From Nostoc sp. NMS7 (GTDB lineage Bacteria > Cyanobacteriota > Cyanobacteriia > Cyanobacteriales > Nostocaceae), in the NCBI RefSeq assembly GCF_017115085.1, contig NZ_JABXKJ010000233.1, positions 1 to 64,000 of the forward strand: DNA of 64,000 bases, in the 5' to 3' direction. The translations under genes and the position numbers were made by a program. The notes under the pieces were generated by a model, which saw only the letters and a program-made list of their open reading frames with translations, searched no databases and had not been told where the DNA came from. Position 1 is the stretch's first letter. Each line of letters opens with the position of its first letter. This document shows positions 33,078-42,037 of the stretch, in pieces.

Positions 33078-33483
33078 ATGGCATTTTTGAAATCTTTGCA
33101 TAGCCTCAAGTTGTCTAGCAATAAGCCGCTACAACTAAACAGAAAAAAGACAAAATCGGTATATGAATATAGCCTAAATACTAAATCTATAGAAGCTGAG
33201 TCACCACCTAGATTCGCTCAAGCCGCAGGTACACCTCTTGTATATGTTGCAACGACCCCATTTAATGGTAAAGGAGTTTCTTTTTTAGTACCAAAAAACT
33301 CTCCGTAAAGCAGTATATGGTCTGCTACCAATCACCGATGAAGTTGTTAACAAACAACAACAAATAGCTGATTTATGGTATGCACAAGGATTTCTACCAA
33401 AAAAGATTAATGTCAAAGATGCAGTACTTACTCCAGAAGAATATGCAGCATTCACACCTGATTCCATTAAATCTAATAAGTAA
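33078..33483 (+). pseudogene. Collapsed SsuA/TauA-type binding protein gene
   Basis: The 5' part gives an N-terminus without a proper signal (MAFLKSLHSLKLSSNKPLQL) joined to ESPPRFAQAAGTPLVYVATT and FLVPKNSP, then a stop at 33306. A different frame resumes at once with AVYGLLPITDEVVNKQQQIA, then WYAQGFLPKKINVKDAVLTP and EEYAAFTPDSIKSNK before TAA. Compared with binding protein 2, one internal deletion removes the stretch between the signal and the pocket and another removes ~170 residues between SPIK and DYGVLPIT. It is clearly non-functional. Confidence 0.92.
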
Positions 33484-33571
33484 ATAATTGTAATCAACTA
33501 AAAAAATGGATAATTTACGTTGTTAGCTGATGTTTTTCTATCAGTAGTTAATCAAAAGTTGGGGTGCAAAA

Positions 33572-34660
33572 ATGTTTAATAATTTCGTGAGAGATCAGAC
33601 AACAATAATCGGTAAATTAGCCTTATTTGTAATGCCTGGCTTTCTAACTTTGTCTACTACTTTAATCAGCTGTACGTCAACTGTATCTAATACAAATACA
33701 GGAACTAATCCGAAAGCAGATCCAGCCGGGGCAAAGACTATAACTTTTAAAACAAAAGTGCTGCGAGTTGGGTATCAAAGCTCTGGTGATTTAGTTAGGG
33801 TGAGGAAAGTTTTAGAAAAACGTTTGGAACCCTTGGGTGTGAAAGTTGAGTGGGCACAATTTGCTCAAGGGCCGCAACTAATGGAAGCGATGAATGTGGA
33901 TAAAATTGATATTGGCTCAGTTGGAGAAACTCCTCCCATTTTTGCTCAAGCTGCTGGTGCGAGAATCGTCTATCTTGCTGGTAGACGAATTACTGCTACT
34001 TCAGGTAAAGGGAGTGCGATCGCAGTTCCTAAAGGTTCTCCAATTAAGACTTTAGCTGATATCAAAGGACAAAAAGTCGTCTTTCAAAAAGGTTCTGCTT
34101 CTCACTATTTTATCATCAAAGCTTTAGAAGAAGTCGGCTTGAAATACAGTGATATTAAAGTCTTGAGTATGCCCAATGTCGAAGCCCGTGGTGCATTTAT
34201 TCAGGGCACTATTCCAGTTTGGGTAACTGGTGATCCTCACTTAGCTTTAGTGGAAAAACTCCACGGTGCGCGTGTGCTGAGAGATGCGACAAATATTGGT
34301 ACTCCAGGTGGATATTATGTAGGAACACGCCAGTTTGCTAAAGATAATCCCGAATTACTTCGGATTATCCTGGAAGAGATTGATAAAAATGGTCAATGGG
34401 CAGAAGCAAATCGTAAAGAGGTAGCCAAACTAATAGCACCAGTACTTAAAATTGATCTCCCCATTCAAGAAATAATTTCTGGACGCGCTAATTATCGACT
34501 TAAAGGAATTACTCCAGAATTGATGAAAGCTCAACAAAGTGTTGCAGATTTATTTTATCAGGAAAAAATATTACCCAAAAAGATTGATGTTCAAGAAGCT
34601 TTGCTTACACCAAAAGAATATGCAGCTATTACTCCACCAACACTTATAAGTGAAAAGTAG
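33572..34660 (+). CDS. SsuA/TauA-type substrate-binding lipoprotein (3)
   Basis: A 362-residue binding protein with a hydrophobic signal and lipobox LISC, then VLRVGYQSSGDLVRVRKVLE, LEPLGVKVEWAQFAQGPQLM, KIDIGSVGETPPIFAQAAGA and the hinge KTLADIKGQKVVFQKGSASH. The C-terminus again ends in the family tail (KKIDVQEALLTPKEYAAITP). GETPP at the pocket is the usual form. It stands alone between two sizeable intergenic regions (88 bp to the collapsed copy, 577 bp to binding protein 4), so it may have its own promoter. Likely ligands are sulfonates or sulfate esters. Confidence 0.88.
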   Translation: MFNNFVRDQTTIIGKLALFVMPGFLTLSTTLISCTSTVSNTNTGTNPKADPAGAKTITFKTKVLRVGYQSSGDLVRVRKVLEKRLEPLGVKVEWAQFAQGPQLMEAMNVDKIDIGSVGETPPIFAQAAGARIVYLAGRRITATSGKGSAIAVPKGSPIKTLADIKGQKVVFQKGSASHYFIIKALEEVGLKYSDIKVLSMPNVEARGAFIQGTIPVWVTGDPHLALVEKLHGARVLRDATNIGTPGGYYVGTRQFAKDNPELLRIILEEIDKNGQWAEANRKEVAKLIAPVLKIDLPIQEIISGRANYRLKGITPELMKAQQSVADLFYQEKILPKKIDVQEALLTPKEYAAITPPTLISEK

Positions 34661-35237
34661 AAAATAATCAGATATGAAGACTGGGGATTAGGAAATAGTT
34701 TTTTACTAGCAAATCTCGAATCCCTTTAAATGCTTCATGCTAAACAAGCCTAATTGAGTAAAAGCCACTTTTTGTAAATCTCCAGACTTGATTTGTTAAT
34801 AAATGCGAATCATTTTAGCTATTTCTAAAATGATCGCTAAGTTTTTTCAAACCAACTAGAATACCAATTTACTAAAACGAAAAACAGATTTGTTCAATTA
34901 GTGCAATCTCAAGTTTTAATACTAAATTGGTGTTCTAGGAGGTTGACAAAACAACTTCCGATTATCTTACTTGCTTTTGAAAGTAAGACTTACAACCCAC
35001 ATTCCGCAATTCATTTTGTAATCTATGAAGATTAGGAAATATAGCGATGTCTAGGTTCGGCTGCGCCTACGCAATCTAACCACAAGCATAGCCCAACCAC
35101 CAATAATCGTCAGTATTAATATTTAATAACATGACCATTATTGGTAATTATTTTTGAACTATTCAGAGAATACATTTTGAAGTGCAAAATATGGGTTACA
35201 ACTTAAAAGCTAAAACTTACGAGGAAAATCACAACTC

Positions 35238-36281
35238 ATGAACAAGCCATTTCAGCCACAACGCCGCACAGTTTTAAAGCGTATTGTCCAATATTCAGCC
35301 CTAGGACTGGTTGCTTTATTATCTCCTTTTGCGGGTAGCGTTATGCAAAGCACCCAAGCGCAAACAAACGCCAAAGTAATTAACTTGGCCTATCAAAGTT
35401 CTGGTGATATTGTCAAAGCTAGCAAACTTGTTGAGCCACGTTTGAAAGCATTGGGTGTAACCGTGAATTGGGTTGGGCCATTTGCAGCAGGTCCGCAATT
35501 GATAGATGCGCTGAATGCAGGTAAGGTGGATATCGGTAGTGTCGGAGAAACACCTCCAATATTTTCCCAAGCCACAATCCCAGGCGTCCCTCAATTTGTC
35601 TATATTGCTGGACGCACGCCCACCGATGGGACAAACCAAGGTATTGTGGTGAAAGCTAATTCTCCCATTAAGAAAGTAGCGGATCTTAAAGGTAAGAAAA
35701 TTGCTTTTCAGGTAGGGTCGAATGCACAGTATTTACTAGCAAAAGCTTTGCAAGAGGTAGGATTAAAAATTAGCGATATTCAAATCGTTGCTTTGACTCC
35801 AACTCAAGCCTACAATGCCTTTCTTCAAGGCCAGGCTGACGCCTGGGTGGGTGGCGATCCCTTCTTAGCTGTTGTGCAAAGTACTAATACTACTCCGATT
35901 CGGATTTTGAGAAATGCAGCCGGAATTAACACTCTAGGCGGATTTTATCTTGGCAGGCGTTCATTTGTCACCCAAAATCCGGCATTGGTGCAAGCGTTTT
36001 TAGAGGAAGCAGAGACGGCAGGAGAATTTGCTCAAAAAAACCCAACTATAATTGCCAACGAATTAGCTCCTGATCTGAAATTACCTGTACCAATTGTAGA
36101 AAAGGTGGTGCTTCGTAGTGCTTATACATTGAGAAGACTGACACCTGCGATCATTGCCCAACAGCAGAGCGTTGCTGATTTTTACTTTGCACAAAAAGTC
36201 ATCCCACGTAAGGTAGATATCAAGCAAGCAGTTCTTCCTACTCTAGAATATCAAGCCATCACACCTGCTAATATCAAGTAA
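35238..36281 (+). CDS. SsuA/TauA-type substrate-binding protein (4), Sec/Tat-type signal
   Basis: A 347-residue binding protein related to copy 3 (NLAYQSSGDIVKASKLVEPR, GKVDIGSVGETPPIFSQATI, KKVADLKGKKIAFQVGSNAQ). Unlike the others its signal has no lipobox. It has QRRTVLKRIVQYSALGLVAL, a twin-arginine-like start, and probably a cleavage after TQAQ, so it should be soluble in the periplasm. The C-terminal tail (RKVDIKQAVLPTLEYQAITP) matches its neighbours. The 577-bp upstream gap (34661-35237) holds a short dispersed repeat and no gene; its length suggests an independent promoter. Confidence 0.88.
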   Translation: MNKPFQPQRRTVLKRIVQYSALGLVALLSPFAGSVMQSTQAQTNAKVINLAYQSSGDIVKASKLVEPRLKALGVTVNWVGPFAAGPQLIDALNAGKVDIGSVGETPPIFSQATIPGVPQFVYIAGRTPTDGTNQGIVVKANSPIKKVADLKGKKIAFQVGSNAQYLLAKALQEVGLKISDIQIVALTPTQAYNAFLQGQADAWVGGDPFLAVVQSTNTTPIRILRNAAGINTLGGFYLGRRSFVTQNPALVQAFLEEAETAGEFAQKNPTIIANELAPDLKLPVPIVEKVVLRSAYTLRRLTPAIIAQQQSVADFYFAQKVIPRKVDIKQAVLPTLEYQAITPANIK

Positions 36282-36595
36282 CGATAAACAGGTAGAGGCA
36301 GGTTTATCATGATCGGACAACGGCTCTCGTGAGGGAGTCCTTGGCTTTAATCACATATTAAGTTGGCGATCGCTTCTACTAACAAAGGTTGGCTGTAATG
36401 GTTTGGCAAGATGAAGAGTGAAATCCGGCTCTTGCTTGGCCTTAATTTCTTCAGCATGGGCGGTAAGTGCGATCGCCCCGCTCATTCTGACTGTATCTAT
36501 TTAGGGTTATCGGGGTTGTGATTATGTACTACATCAACTATCATGCAAGCTATTTAAGCTAGTAATAGAGTTGTTTCAATCCAGGTTATGAGAAT

Positions 36596-36877
36596 ATGAG
36601 AATTTGGCTTGCCTGCTTTTTGGTGCTGTTTGCCTTGGCAGAACTGTTTAACTGGTTGCAAGAATTTAATTTGCCATTACCTATCTATATTTTGGGTGGC
36701 GCTTTTTTAGCTGTTGCTTCTAACTATGATAAAATCTTTAGCTCCTATGCTGATTCAAACATTGAAGCATCACTCGAACAACCCCAGCTAGATTCACTAA
36801 CCCCATCTACTAATCCTATTTCTTTCCCAATTGCCAGTCCTGTTGAAGATGCTCAAACATCTCAAACAGATGATTAG
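36596..36877 (+). CDS. Small conserved membrane protein of unknown function
   Basis: A 93-residue protein with two hydrophobic segments (IWLACFLVLFALAELFNWL and LPIYILGGAFLAVASN) and a hydrophilic tail rich in S, P and Q. Similar short proteins occur widely in cyanobacteria, but no function is known. The 314 bases upstream show no gene. A copy of the 31-nt repeat lies shortly downstream at 36963. Confidence 0.65.
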   Translation: MRIWLACFLVLFALAELFNWLQEFNLPLPIYILGGAFLAVASNYDKIFSSYADSNIEASLEQPQLDSLTPSTNPISFPIASPVEDAQTSQTDD

Positions 36878-36962
36878 CCTGGTTTGCTATCATTTTAGCG
36901 ATCGCTATCAATCAGTTGCCGCAGTTTTACAAGATTTAAAACGTCTGTGTAGTCCTGGCGAT

Positions 36963-36993
36963 TTTTAACAAAGTATGTTCAGTTTAATTCCCC
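36963..36993 (+). repeat. Second copy of the 31-nt dispersed repeat
   Basis: TTTTAACAAAGTATGTTCAG and the bases after it match 20858-20888 with two differences. It lies between the small membrane protein and the glycosyltransferase-like gene, followed by a GCGTTAGCGTAGCGG-type repeat. Confidence 0.7.
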
Positions 36994-37110
36994 AGTAAGG
37001 TAGGCACAAATTTTTGTAGCGAGGATTTAGACCACGCTACAAAATTTAATTGCGTTAGCGTAGCGGTAGCGAGTCCGCGAGTGTCGCGTCATTGCGAATT
37101 GCGAATTGTT

Positions 37111-37992
37111 TTAAAGGCTGGGTTGCTTCTGCTTTCTACCTTCTTCCTTCTGCCTTTGGAATTCCGGATCATTTTTGGCAAAATTTCTTAGCCGCAATAA
37201 TCTATAAAAAAACACAGTTTCTTTAATCAATTTATCAGTTATTTTTTTGAAATTTGGACGTTTTGGATATTCAATATTTTCGTGAATCTCGAAGTATATT
37301 TGTTTGTCCTGTGGATTTGATTGTCCCTTTTTAATTCTCACTCGCTCTATATTGTCTTTAAAGAACGGAAATTTATCTTCACGCTCAAATCTGATTGTCA
37401 TTCCAAGTTTAGCGGCAGCTAGTCCCATAGCATAACCTTCACCATGATAAATTCCTCGGATTTCAAATAAGTAAGAAATCGTCTGCCAAAGCTGAAAAAA
37501 CTTTTCTTCCAATCCGGCCTGTCCCCTCATAGCAAACATAAATTCATGCAACCATTGCACTTCTTGAAGATCAATATTTAGTTTTTGAGCGACTTCTTCT
37601 ATAACTTGAATCTCTTTGGTGTTATTGATATTTGCCATATGGTGCAGCAAATCACAACCAGCTCTGGCTGTGATTCCAGGAAGCCAATTCATTTCTTCTA
37701 CTACACCACTAATAATTCGTACATCAGAGTCTAAAAACATGCAACTCTCAAATAGTGAGAGAGCCTTTTTAAGGACGAAGCGTTTATCATGATACCCTTT
37801 CACACTTTGAAGGCGGTGCTTAAATGCCAGAACGTGAGGAAATTCCTTAAAATACTCTGGCTGATCAGTCAGAACGCATAGGGCTGTAGCAGGTGAGTGT
37901 TGCTGAATATCTTTAGCTAGCATTAGTGCGTGAGTACGATACCTGTCACCCACAGCCAAGGTACAAAAGCAGAATTTATTAGACATGTTCAT
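37111..37992 (-). CDS. Glycosyltransferase-like protein (GT-A fold)
   Basis: About 293 residues, starting MNMSNKFCFCTLAVGDRYRT. The order is a nucleotide-sugar-type N-terminus (THALMLAKDIQQHSPATALC), a central SCMFLDSDVRII with the DxD metal motif of GT-A enzymes, and a basic C-terminus (QRQKEEGRKQKQ). The layout resembles GT8-like or uncharacterised sugar transferases found in cyanobacteria. ATG 37992 is preferred to the upstream in-frame ATG at 38049, which would add 19 unconserved residues. Substrate unknown. The 310-bp gap to RNase HI (38050-38359) shows no gene. Confidence 0.65.
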   Translation of the reverse strand: MNMSNKFCFCTLAVGDRYRTHALMLAKDIQQHSPATALCVLTDQPEYFKEFPHVLAFKHRLQSVKGYHDKRFVLKKALSLFESCMFLDSDVRIISGVVEEMNWLPGITARAGCDLLHHMANINNTKEIQVIEEVAQKLNIDLQEVQWLHEFMFAMRGQAGLEEKFFQLWQTISYLFEIRGIYHGEGYAMGLAAAKLGMTIRFEREDKFPFFKDNIERVRIKKGQSNPQDKQIYFEIHENIEYPKRPNFKKITDKLIKETVFFYRLLRLRNFAKNDPEFQRQKEEGRKQKQPSL

Positions 37993-38359
37993 ATGAATTG
38001 AAAGAATTAAACCATTAACTATATTTATGTTTCCCAAATCTGGAAGCACATATTCAAGTCGGCTAATAATTTATTAGACATAAAAAGTAAGTATAGTTAT
38101 TTAATTACAGTTGTACTCGTGTTTTACCATTTGGACGTGCGATCCCAGGTATCAGATTTAGCAACCAGCCAAATCGCATCTTCAGTGTTGGTTGCTCAAT
38201 ACCCACCAAGTAGCAAAACACCATTTTTCCTCACAACAGCCTTTGCTTAGAGCGTTGTTGCTGGAGCGCTTACCAGTATAATAGCCAGGATATTGTTTAA
38301 AAAAATTCGCCGCCAATAACTCTTCCCTTATGCATCCTTAGCGGTTCGATACCTTAACC

Positions 38360-39268
38360 ATGTCCACCCAACCCACAATTCAAAGCATATACACCGATGG
38401 TGCTTGCACCGGGAACCCTGGCCCTGGCGGTTGGGGTGTTGTCGTCTACTTCAGCGATGGCTCAATTCACGAAATGGGCGATGCATCCCCTCATACCACT
38501 AATAATAAAATGGAAATGCAAGCTGCGATCGCGGCCCTGCAATTCCTGCAAACATCTCAACAAGCCCAAGCCATCACCCTTCATACGGATAGCGAATACC
38601 TGATTAACTGCGTTACCAAATGGGTGAAAGGCTGGAAAAAGAAAGGCTGGAAAAAGTCAGATGGTAAACCCGTCCAAAACCAAGACCTTTTGGAAACTCT
38701 CGATGAACTTAATACCCAACAGGTAAAATGGCAACACGTCAGGGGACATTCTGGTAACATAGGTAACGAACGTTGTGATGCGATCGCTCGCACCTATGCC
38801 AGTGGCAAAACCCCTTCCCTACAACAATTATCTCCCACAGATTTTTACAACTCTTTACCTGATTCTGGCGAACTAAATGTAGCAAAAGTAGCTGATGATC
38901 AAAAAAACTCTAGAATAATTAACCAAAATACCCAACAAGTCAATACTTCTGCACCAGAAATAACTGTTATGGAACCATCAACTGGGCCTAATGCGATCGC
39001 AACCGATGAAAAACCGTCAGAAATTAGGGTTTCGCAACTCCGCAGCTTGGTCGAAACTCTGCGTATCGCTGACGAAATTTCTGAAAAAGGCTACTTAATT
39101 ACCAGTTCTGAGTTAGCCGACTTGATGGATGTCCACGCCAGCGCTGTTACCAGTCGGGGAGATCAATGGCGCTGGCGAAACTGGATAGTGTCACGGGTGC
39201 GTCGTGAAGGAAATCAAATTCTTTGGGAACTGGAACGCGGGGATCAAATAGGAGGTGAAGAAGAGTAG
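38360..39268 (+). CDS. rnhA: Ribonuclease HI with C-terminal extension
   Basis: A 302-residue enzyme that cleaves RNA in RNA-DNA hybrids. The N-terminal ~150 residues form a complete RNase H fold: D in IYTDGACTGNPGPGGWG, E in KMEMQAAIAAL, D in HTDSEYLINC and D in GNERCDAIA, plus the basic handle (WVKGWKKKGWKK). A disordered linker and a ~85-residue C-terminal domain follow (LRIADEISEKGYLITSSELA, DLMDVHASAVTSRGDQWRWR, NWIVSRVRREG) with a helix-turn-helix look. The extension roughly doubles the size of the bacterial enzyme and may help nucleic acid binding; its role is unknown. Confidence 0.93.
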   Translation: MSTQPTIQSIYTDGACTGNPGPGGWGVVVYFSDGSIHEMGDASPHTTNNKMEMQAAIAALQFLQTSQQAQAITLHTDSEYLINCVTKWVKGWKKKGWKKSDGKPVQNQDLLETLDELNTQQVKWQHVRGHSGNIGNERCDAIARTYASGKTPSLQQLSPTDFYNSLPDSGELNVAKVADDQKNSRIINQNTQQVNTSAPEITVMEPSTGPNAIATDEKPSEIRVSQLRSLVETLRIADEISEKGYLITSSELADLMDVHASAVTSRGDQWRWRNWIVSRVRREGNQILWELERGDQIGGEEE

Positions 39269-39311
39269 GGAGTGCTGAGTTATGAGTTATGAGTTATGAA
39301 TTTTTAACTCC

Positions 39312-40541
39312 TCACTCCTCACTATACTTGCGTCCCCGCCACTCGCGCGGGGTGCGGAACGCAGATAAGAAAATTCGCAGCACAGCTAAAGGATCAGCCA
39401 AAGGGGAAAGCCAGAATAACCAACTACCTTTGGTGGTTGTACGATCGTAGGAAGGTGCGATCGCTATTAGCATCGCAAAGCGAATCACCAGCAAGAATAA
39501 ATTCAATCCCAGCAGAAGAAGTGGGGGAATGGATAGAGACGCGATTAATCGCGTCTGTAGCAAGTAGGGGAGTGGGGCAAAAATCAACAAAAAAGTGAGG
39601 ACAATAAAAAGGGGTAGACCCTGAACAGATGTAAGTAGCCATAAATCTCCCCACAACTGAAAACGAGAAGTTGCATCTTTGAGATCGAGACTCCGCCCCC
39701 ATTCCTTCCACGTCTCCATCGCCCCTTCATACATCCGTACCTTCAACACCTTTGCGCCATCTAAAAAGCCCACCTTATACCCTTGAATAGCAATATTTCG
39801 TGCCAAAGTGACATCATCACAAAAAGAACCACTCGCACTGCTATAACCACCCACAGCAGCTAAAACGGAGCGACGACACAAAAAACACTGCCCATTTGCC
39901 ATCACCCGTTCTGGCTGCTCTGTATTGATCCCGGCGGGGTCAAATCGGTAAAGCAGAGTCATCAACAAAGCCGGTTGTAGCCAGCACTCGCCAGGATATT
40001 TGAGGATGAACTGGGGTGAAAGGGAAACGAGATCATAACCTTGTGCTTCGGCCGTCTTCACCAAAGCAGCAACCAAACCCGGATGCGGTTGGATATCAGC
40101 ATCCAGTCCGAGAAACCACTGACTCGCTTCAGAGCTATATAGAAAACCGTTATGCAACGCCCAAGGACGCCCCACCCAACCAGAGGGTAAGGGATCATCT
40201 GTCATCAGGCGAAAGCGCGGATCTTTCTGCTGTATCGCTTTTACCAAGTCGGGGGTGCCATCACCAGACTTACTGTCTACAACAATTATTTCCCGAACTT
40301 CGTAGCTTTGCTGACTTAAACCAGCTAACAGAGGGCTAATGCGAAGCGCCTCGTTCAATGTGGGAACGACAACACTAACCTTACCCAAAAGTTCCAGCGT
40401 TGGCTGTTGCGGTTCTATTGGGGGAAGGCGTCTTGGCCCCTTTAGCAGACGTGAAAACAGAATCGCCGTTGCTGGTACTTGGATAAGTAGCAATAAAAGG
40501 GAGATGGCGCTTTCTACTATCAAAGCGTTGTCATTAGTCAT
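39312..40541 (-). CDS. cruG: CruG-type carotenoid 2'-O-glycosyltransferase (GT2)
   Basis: A membrane-bound family 2 glycosyltransferase that adds a sugar to the 2'-hydroxyl of myxol in myxoxanthophyll synthesis. It has an N-terminal anchor helix, the GT-A core (VSVVVPTLNEALRISPLLAG, IIVVDSKSGDGTPDLVKAIQ), DxD-type LGLDADIQPH, acceptor motifs SFCDDVTLA and EWGRSLDLKD in place of QxxRW, and three C-terminal membrane segments. The cruF gene lies directly upstream on the same strand, the known cruF-cruG pairing. A 20-nt palindromic repeat is built into the coding sequence in the membrane region, contributing QTRLIASL, so that loop is longer or altered. Confidence 0.85.
   Translation of the reverse strand: MTNDNALIVESAISLLLLLIQVPATAILFSRLLKGPRRLPPIEPQQPTLELLGKVSVVVPTLNEALRISPLLAGLSQQSYEVREIIVVDSKSGDGTPDLVKAIQQKDPRFRLMTDDPLPSGWVGRPWALHNGFLYSSEASQWFLGLDADIQPHPGLVAALVKTAEAQGYDLVSLSPQFILKYPGECWLQPALLMTLLYRFDPAGINTEQPERVMANGQCFLCRRSVLAAVGGYSSASGSFCDDVTLARNIAIQGYKVGFLDGAKVLKVRMYEGAMETWKEWGRSLDLKDATSRFQLWGDLWLLTSVQGLPLFIVLTFLLIFAPLPYLLQTRLIASLSIPPLLLLGLNLFLLVIRFAMLIAIAPSYDRTTTKGSWLFWLSPLADPLAVLRIFLSAFRTPREWRGRKYSEE
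39537..39556. repeat. 20-nt palindrome inside the cruG coding sequence
   Basis: AGACGCGATTAATCGCGTCT is identical to 11531-11550, and the match extends a few bases on both sides (TACAGACGC...GTCTCT). In cruG it is translated in frame as TRLIAS. Confidence 0.95.
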
Positions 40542-40610
40542 TAGTCATTAGTCATTTGTCATTGGGCATTAGTCATTGGGCATTAGTCATTGGGCATTGG
40601 GCATTGCTTA
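40531..40610. repeat. AGTCATT-type heptameric short tandem repeat
   Basis: Between cruG and cruF the sequence is a run of CATTAGT and CATTGGG heptamers. Similar heptamer tracts occur at 18059, 28007, 43127-43170 (TTGGATT), 48517-48557 and 49027-49062 (TAACTCC/AGTTAGG). Confidence 0.9.
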
Positions 40611-40670
40611 TTTCTCCCTTGTCTCCCTTATCCCCCTCATTTCCCCCCACTCCCCACTCCCTAAATAAGC

Positions 40671-41579
40671 TTATTTCAAGGCAACTTCAACCTTTGCCAC
40701 TGATACTTCTTTGCTTGCTGGTTCAACAGCAACTTGAGTGAGTGTGGTTGAACTGCTTAACCACAGCGCCACGGCGGGAGTCACACCTAGCAATAAGCCG
40801 AGCAACACAGGGATGGAGAACCCAGCCGCCAAGCTTAGTGCGGCTGCGAAGACAAAGTTAGTTAAATATACGACTAAGGGTAGATTGAGTTGCGATCGCT
40901 CTAATTTAATCGAGGTATTTCTCCACAATAATCCGGCCACACTCATAAACAGGGCGCTAGTGCCAAACCAACCTGCATAGTTCTGGTAAGGTGTCCCAAA
41001 GAAAGCTCCTGGTTGTTCCCAATACCAAAAGGGCAGAGAAGATTGACTCATCGCTGGTTCAAGGGCAAAATCCCAGCAAGTGAAGAGCAAAGCACCAACG
41101 GCTATAGCAGCAATATGGCGTCCCCAACTAGGTTTTTGAGCCACTTTCAAACCAGTTCTCGCAATTAAGTAAGACGACAGCCCAACATAAAACCAAGATA
41201 AAGGAATTGTGAAAGGAACTAGCCCCGCAATCTTATAACCCAAGCCACTCAAGTAGCTATAATCACCAAATGGAAAACCCGTACTGGTTCCCAGTAGTTC
41301 ACTTCCCAAAGAGATAAACACAGCCGGCAGCATAAATGCTAGCCAAGTTCCCAACCCCAACGTCCGGTAGGCATAAATAGAGACAGCTATTGTCCCCAAA
41401 ATGATATCAACGACACCGCCACCTGCCATACTTAACTGGATGGCAGTTTCTCCAACCTGCGATAAGTTGAAAATTATTTCGGCATTAGGTACGACCAGTA
41501 GCATCCCTACCAGTCCAAAGGCTTTTGACACGATATGACCAATGAGGCATACGCGTTCAGCAATAACAAGTTGTCTCAT
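40671..41579 (-). CDS. cruF: CruF-type gamma-carotene 1'-hydroxylase
   Basis: A 302-residue polytopic membrane protein (about eight hydrophobic segments) of the CruF/CrtC-like carotenoid hydratase group. It adds water to the psi end of gamma-carotene derivatives, a step toward myxol. Key blocks are STGFPFGDYSYLSGLGYKIA, VPFTIPLSWFYVGLSSYLI, LFTCWDFALEPAMSQSSLPF and WYWEQPGAFFGTPYQNYAGW, where acidic and aromatic residues line the site. AAGGA lies six bases before the ATG. cruG follows after a 129-bp heptamer-repeat spacer, so they probably form an operon. Upstream, 41580-42037 has no gene. Confidence 0.88.
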   Translation of the reverse strand: MRQLVIAERVCLIGHIVSKAFGLVGMLLVVPNAEIIFNLSQVGETAIQLSMAGGGVVDIILGTIAVSIYAYRTLGLGTWLAFMLPAVFISLGSELLGTSTGFPFGDYSYLSGLGYKIAGLVPFTIPLSWFYVGLSSYLIARTGLKVAQKPSWGRHIAAIAVGALLFTCWDFALEPAMSQSSLPFWYWEQPGAFFGTPYQNYAGWFGTSALFMSVAGLLWRNTSIKLERSQLNLPLVVYLTNFVFAAALSLAAGFSIPVLLGLLLGVTPAVALWLSSSTTLTQVAVEPASKEVSVAKVEVALK

Positions 41580-42037
41580 GATAATTCCTTAACAAGATGT
41601 GACACGCGGCTACTCGGCTGCTAATAGTTTACAAATGTTTAACAACATATCTAACTAGTTTGTACCGCAATTCTCTACAAACTTGTTTGGCTTTCTTGGG
41701 AAGAGCATAACAGCCTATTGATTGATAGGTATAAAAAATATGATAATAGACTTACCAGTTTAAGCCATATAGTCAAAATATACATAACTTCATCTGTAAA
41801 AACTTCTGGTTTATTGTCCCACTGATACCCATATGATGAAAAACTCCTTCCATGCCGGCATCTCCTTGAGGGAGTTTAATCAAACAAGGGATACTGTCCA
41901 ACTAGGCGATCGTTTTCACTAACCCTTGTGCCAGGAAAAATGTTGTATGTGATGTAACATTTTGATAGTAAGTGTGAACAATGACACATTTACCCCAAAA
42001 AATCACGCTAGGGGCTACGAGGTATCCCGTAATCTAA

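Noticed and set aside
38050..38359. Possible small RNA or tRNA gene before RNase HI
   Set aside because: No cloverleaf or strong conserved hairpin could be drawn by eye.
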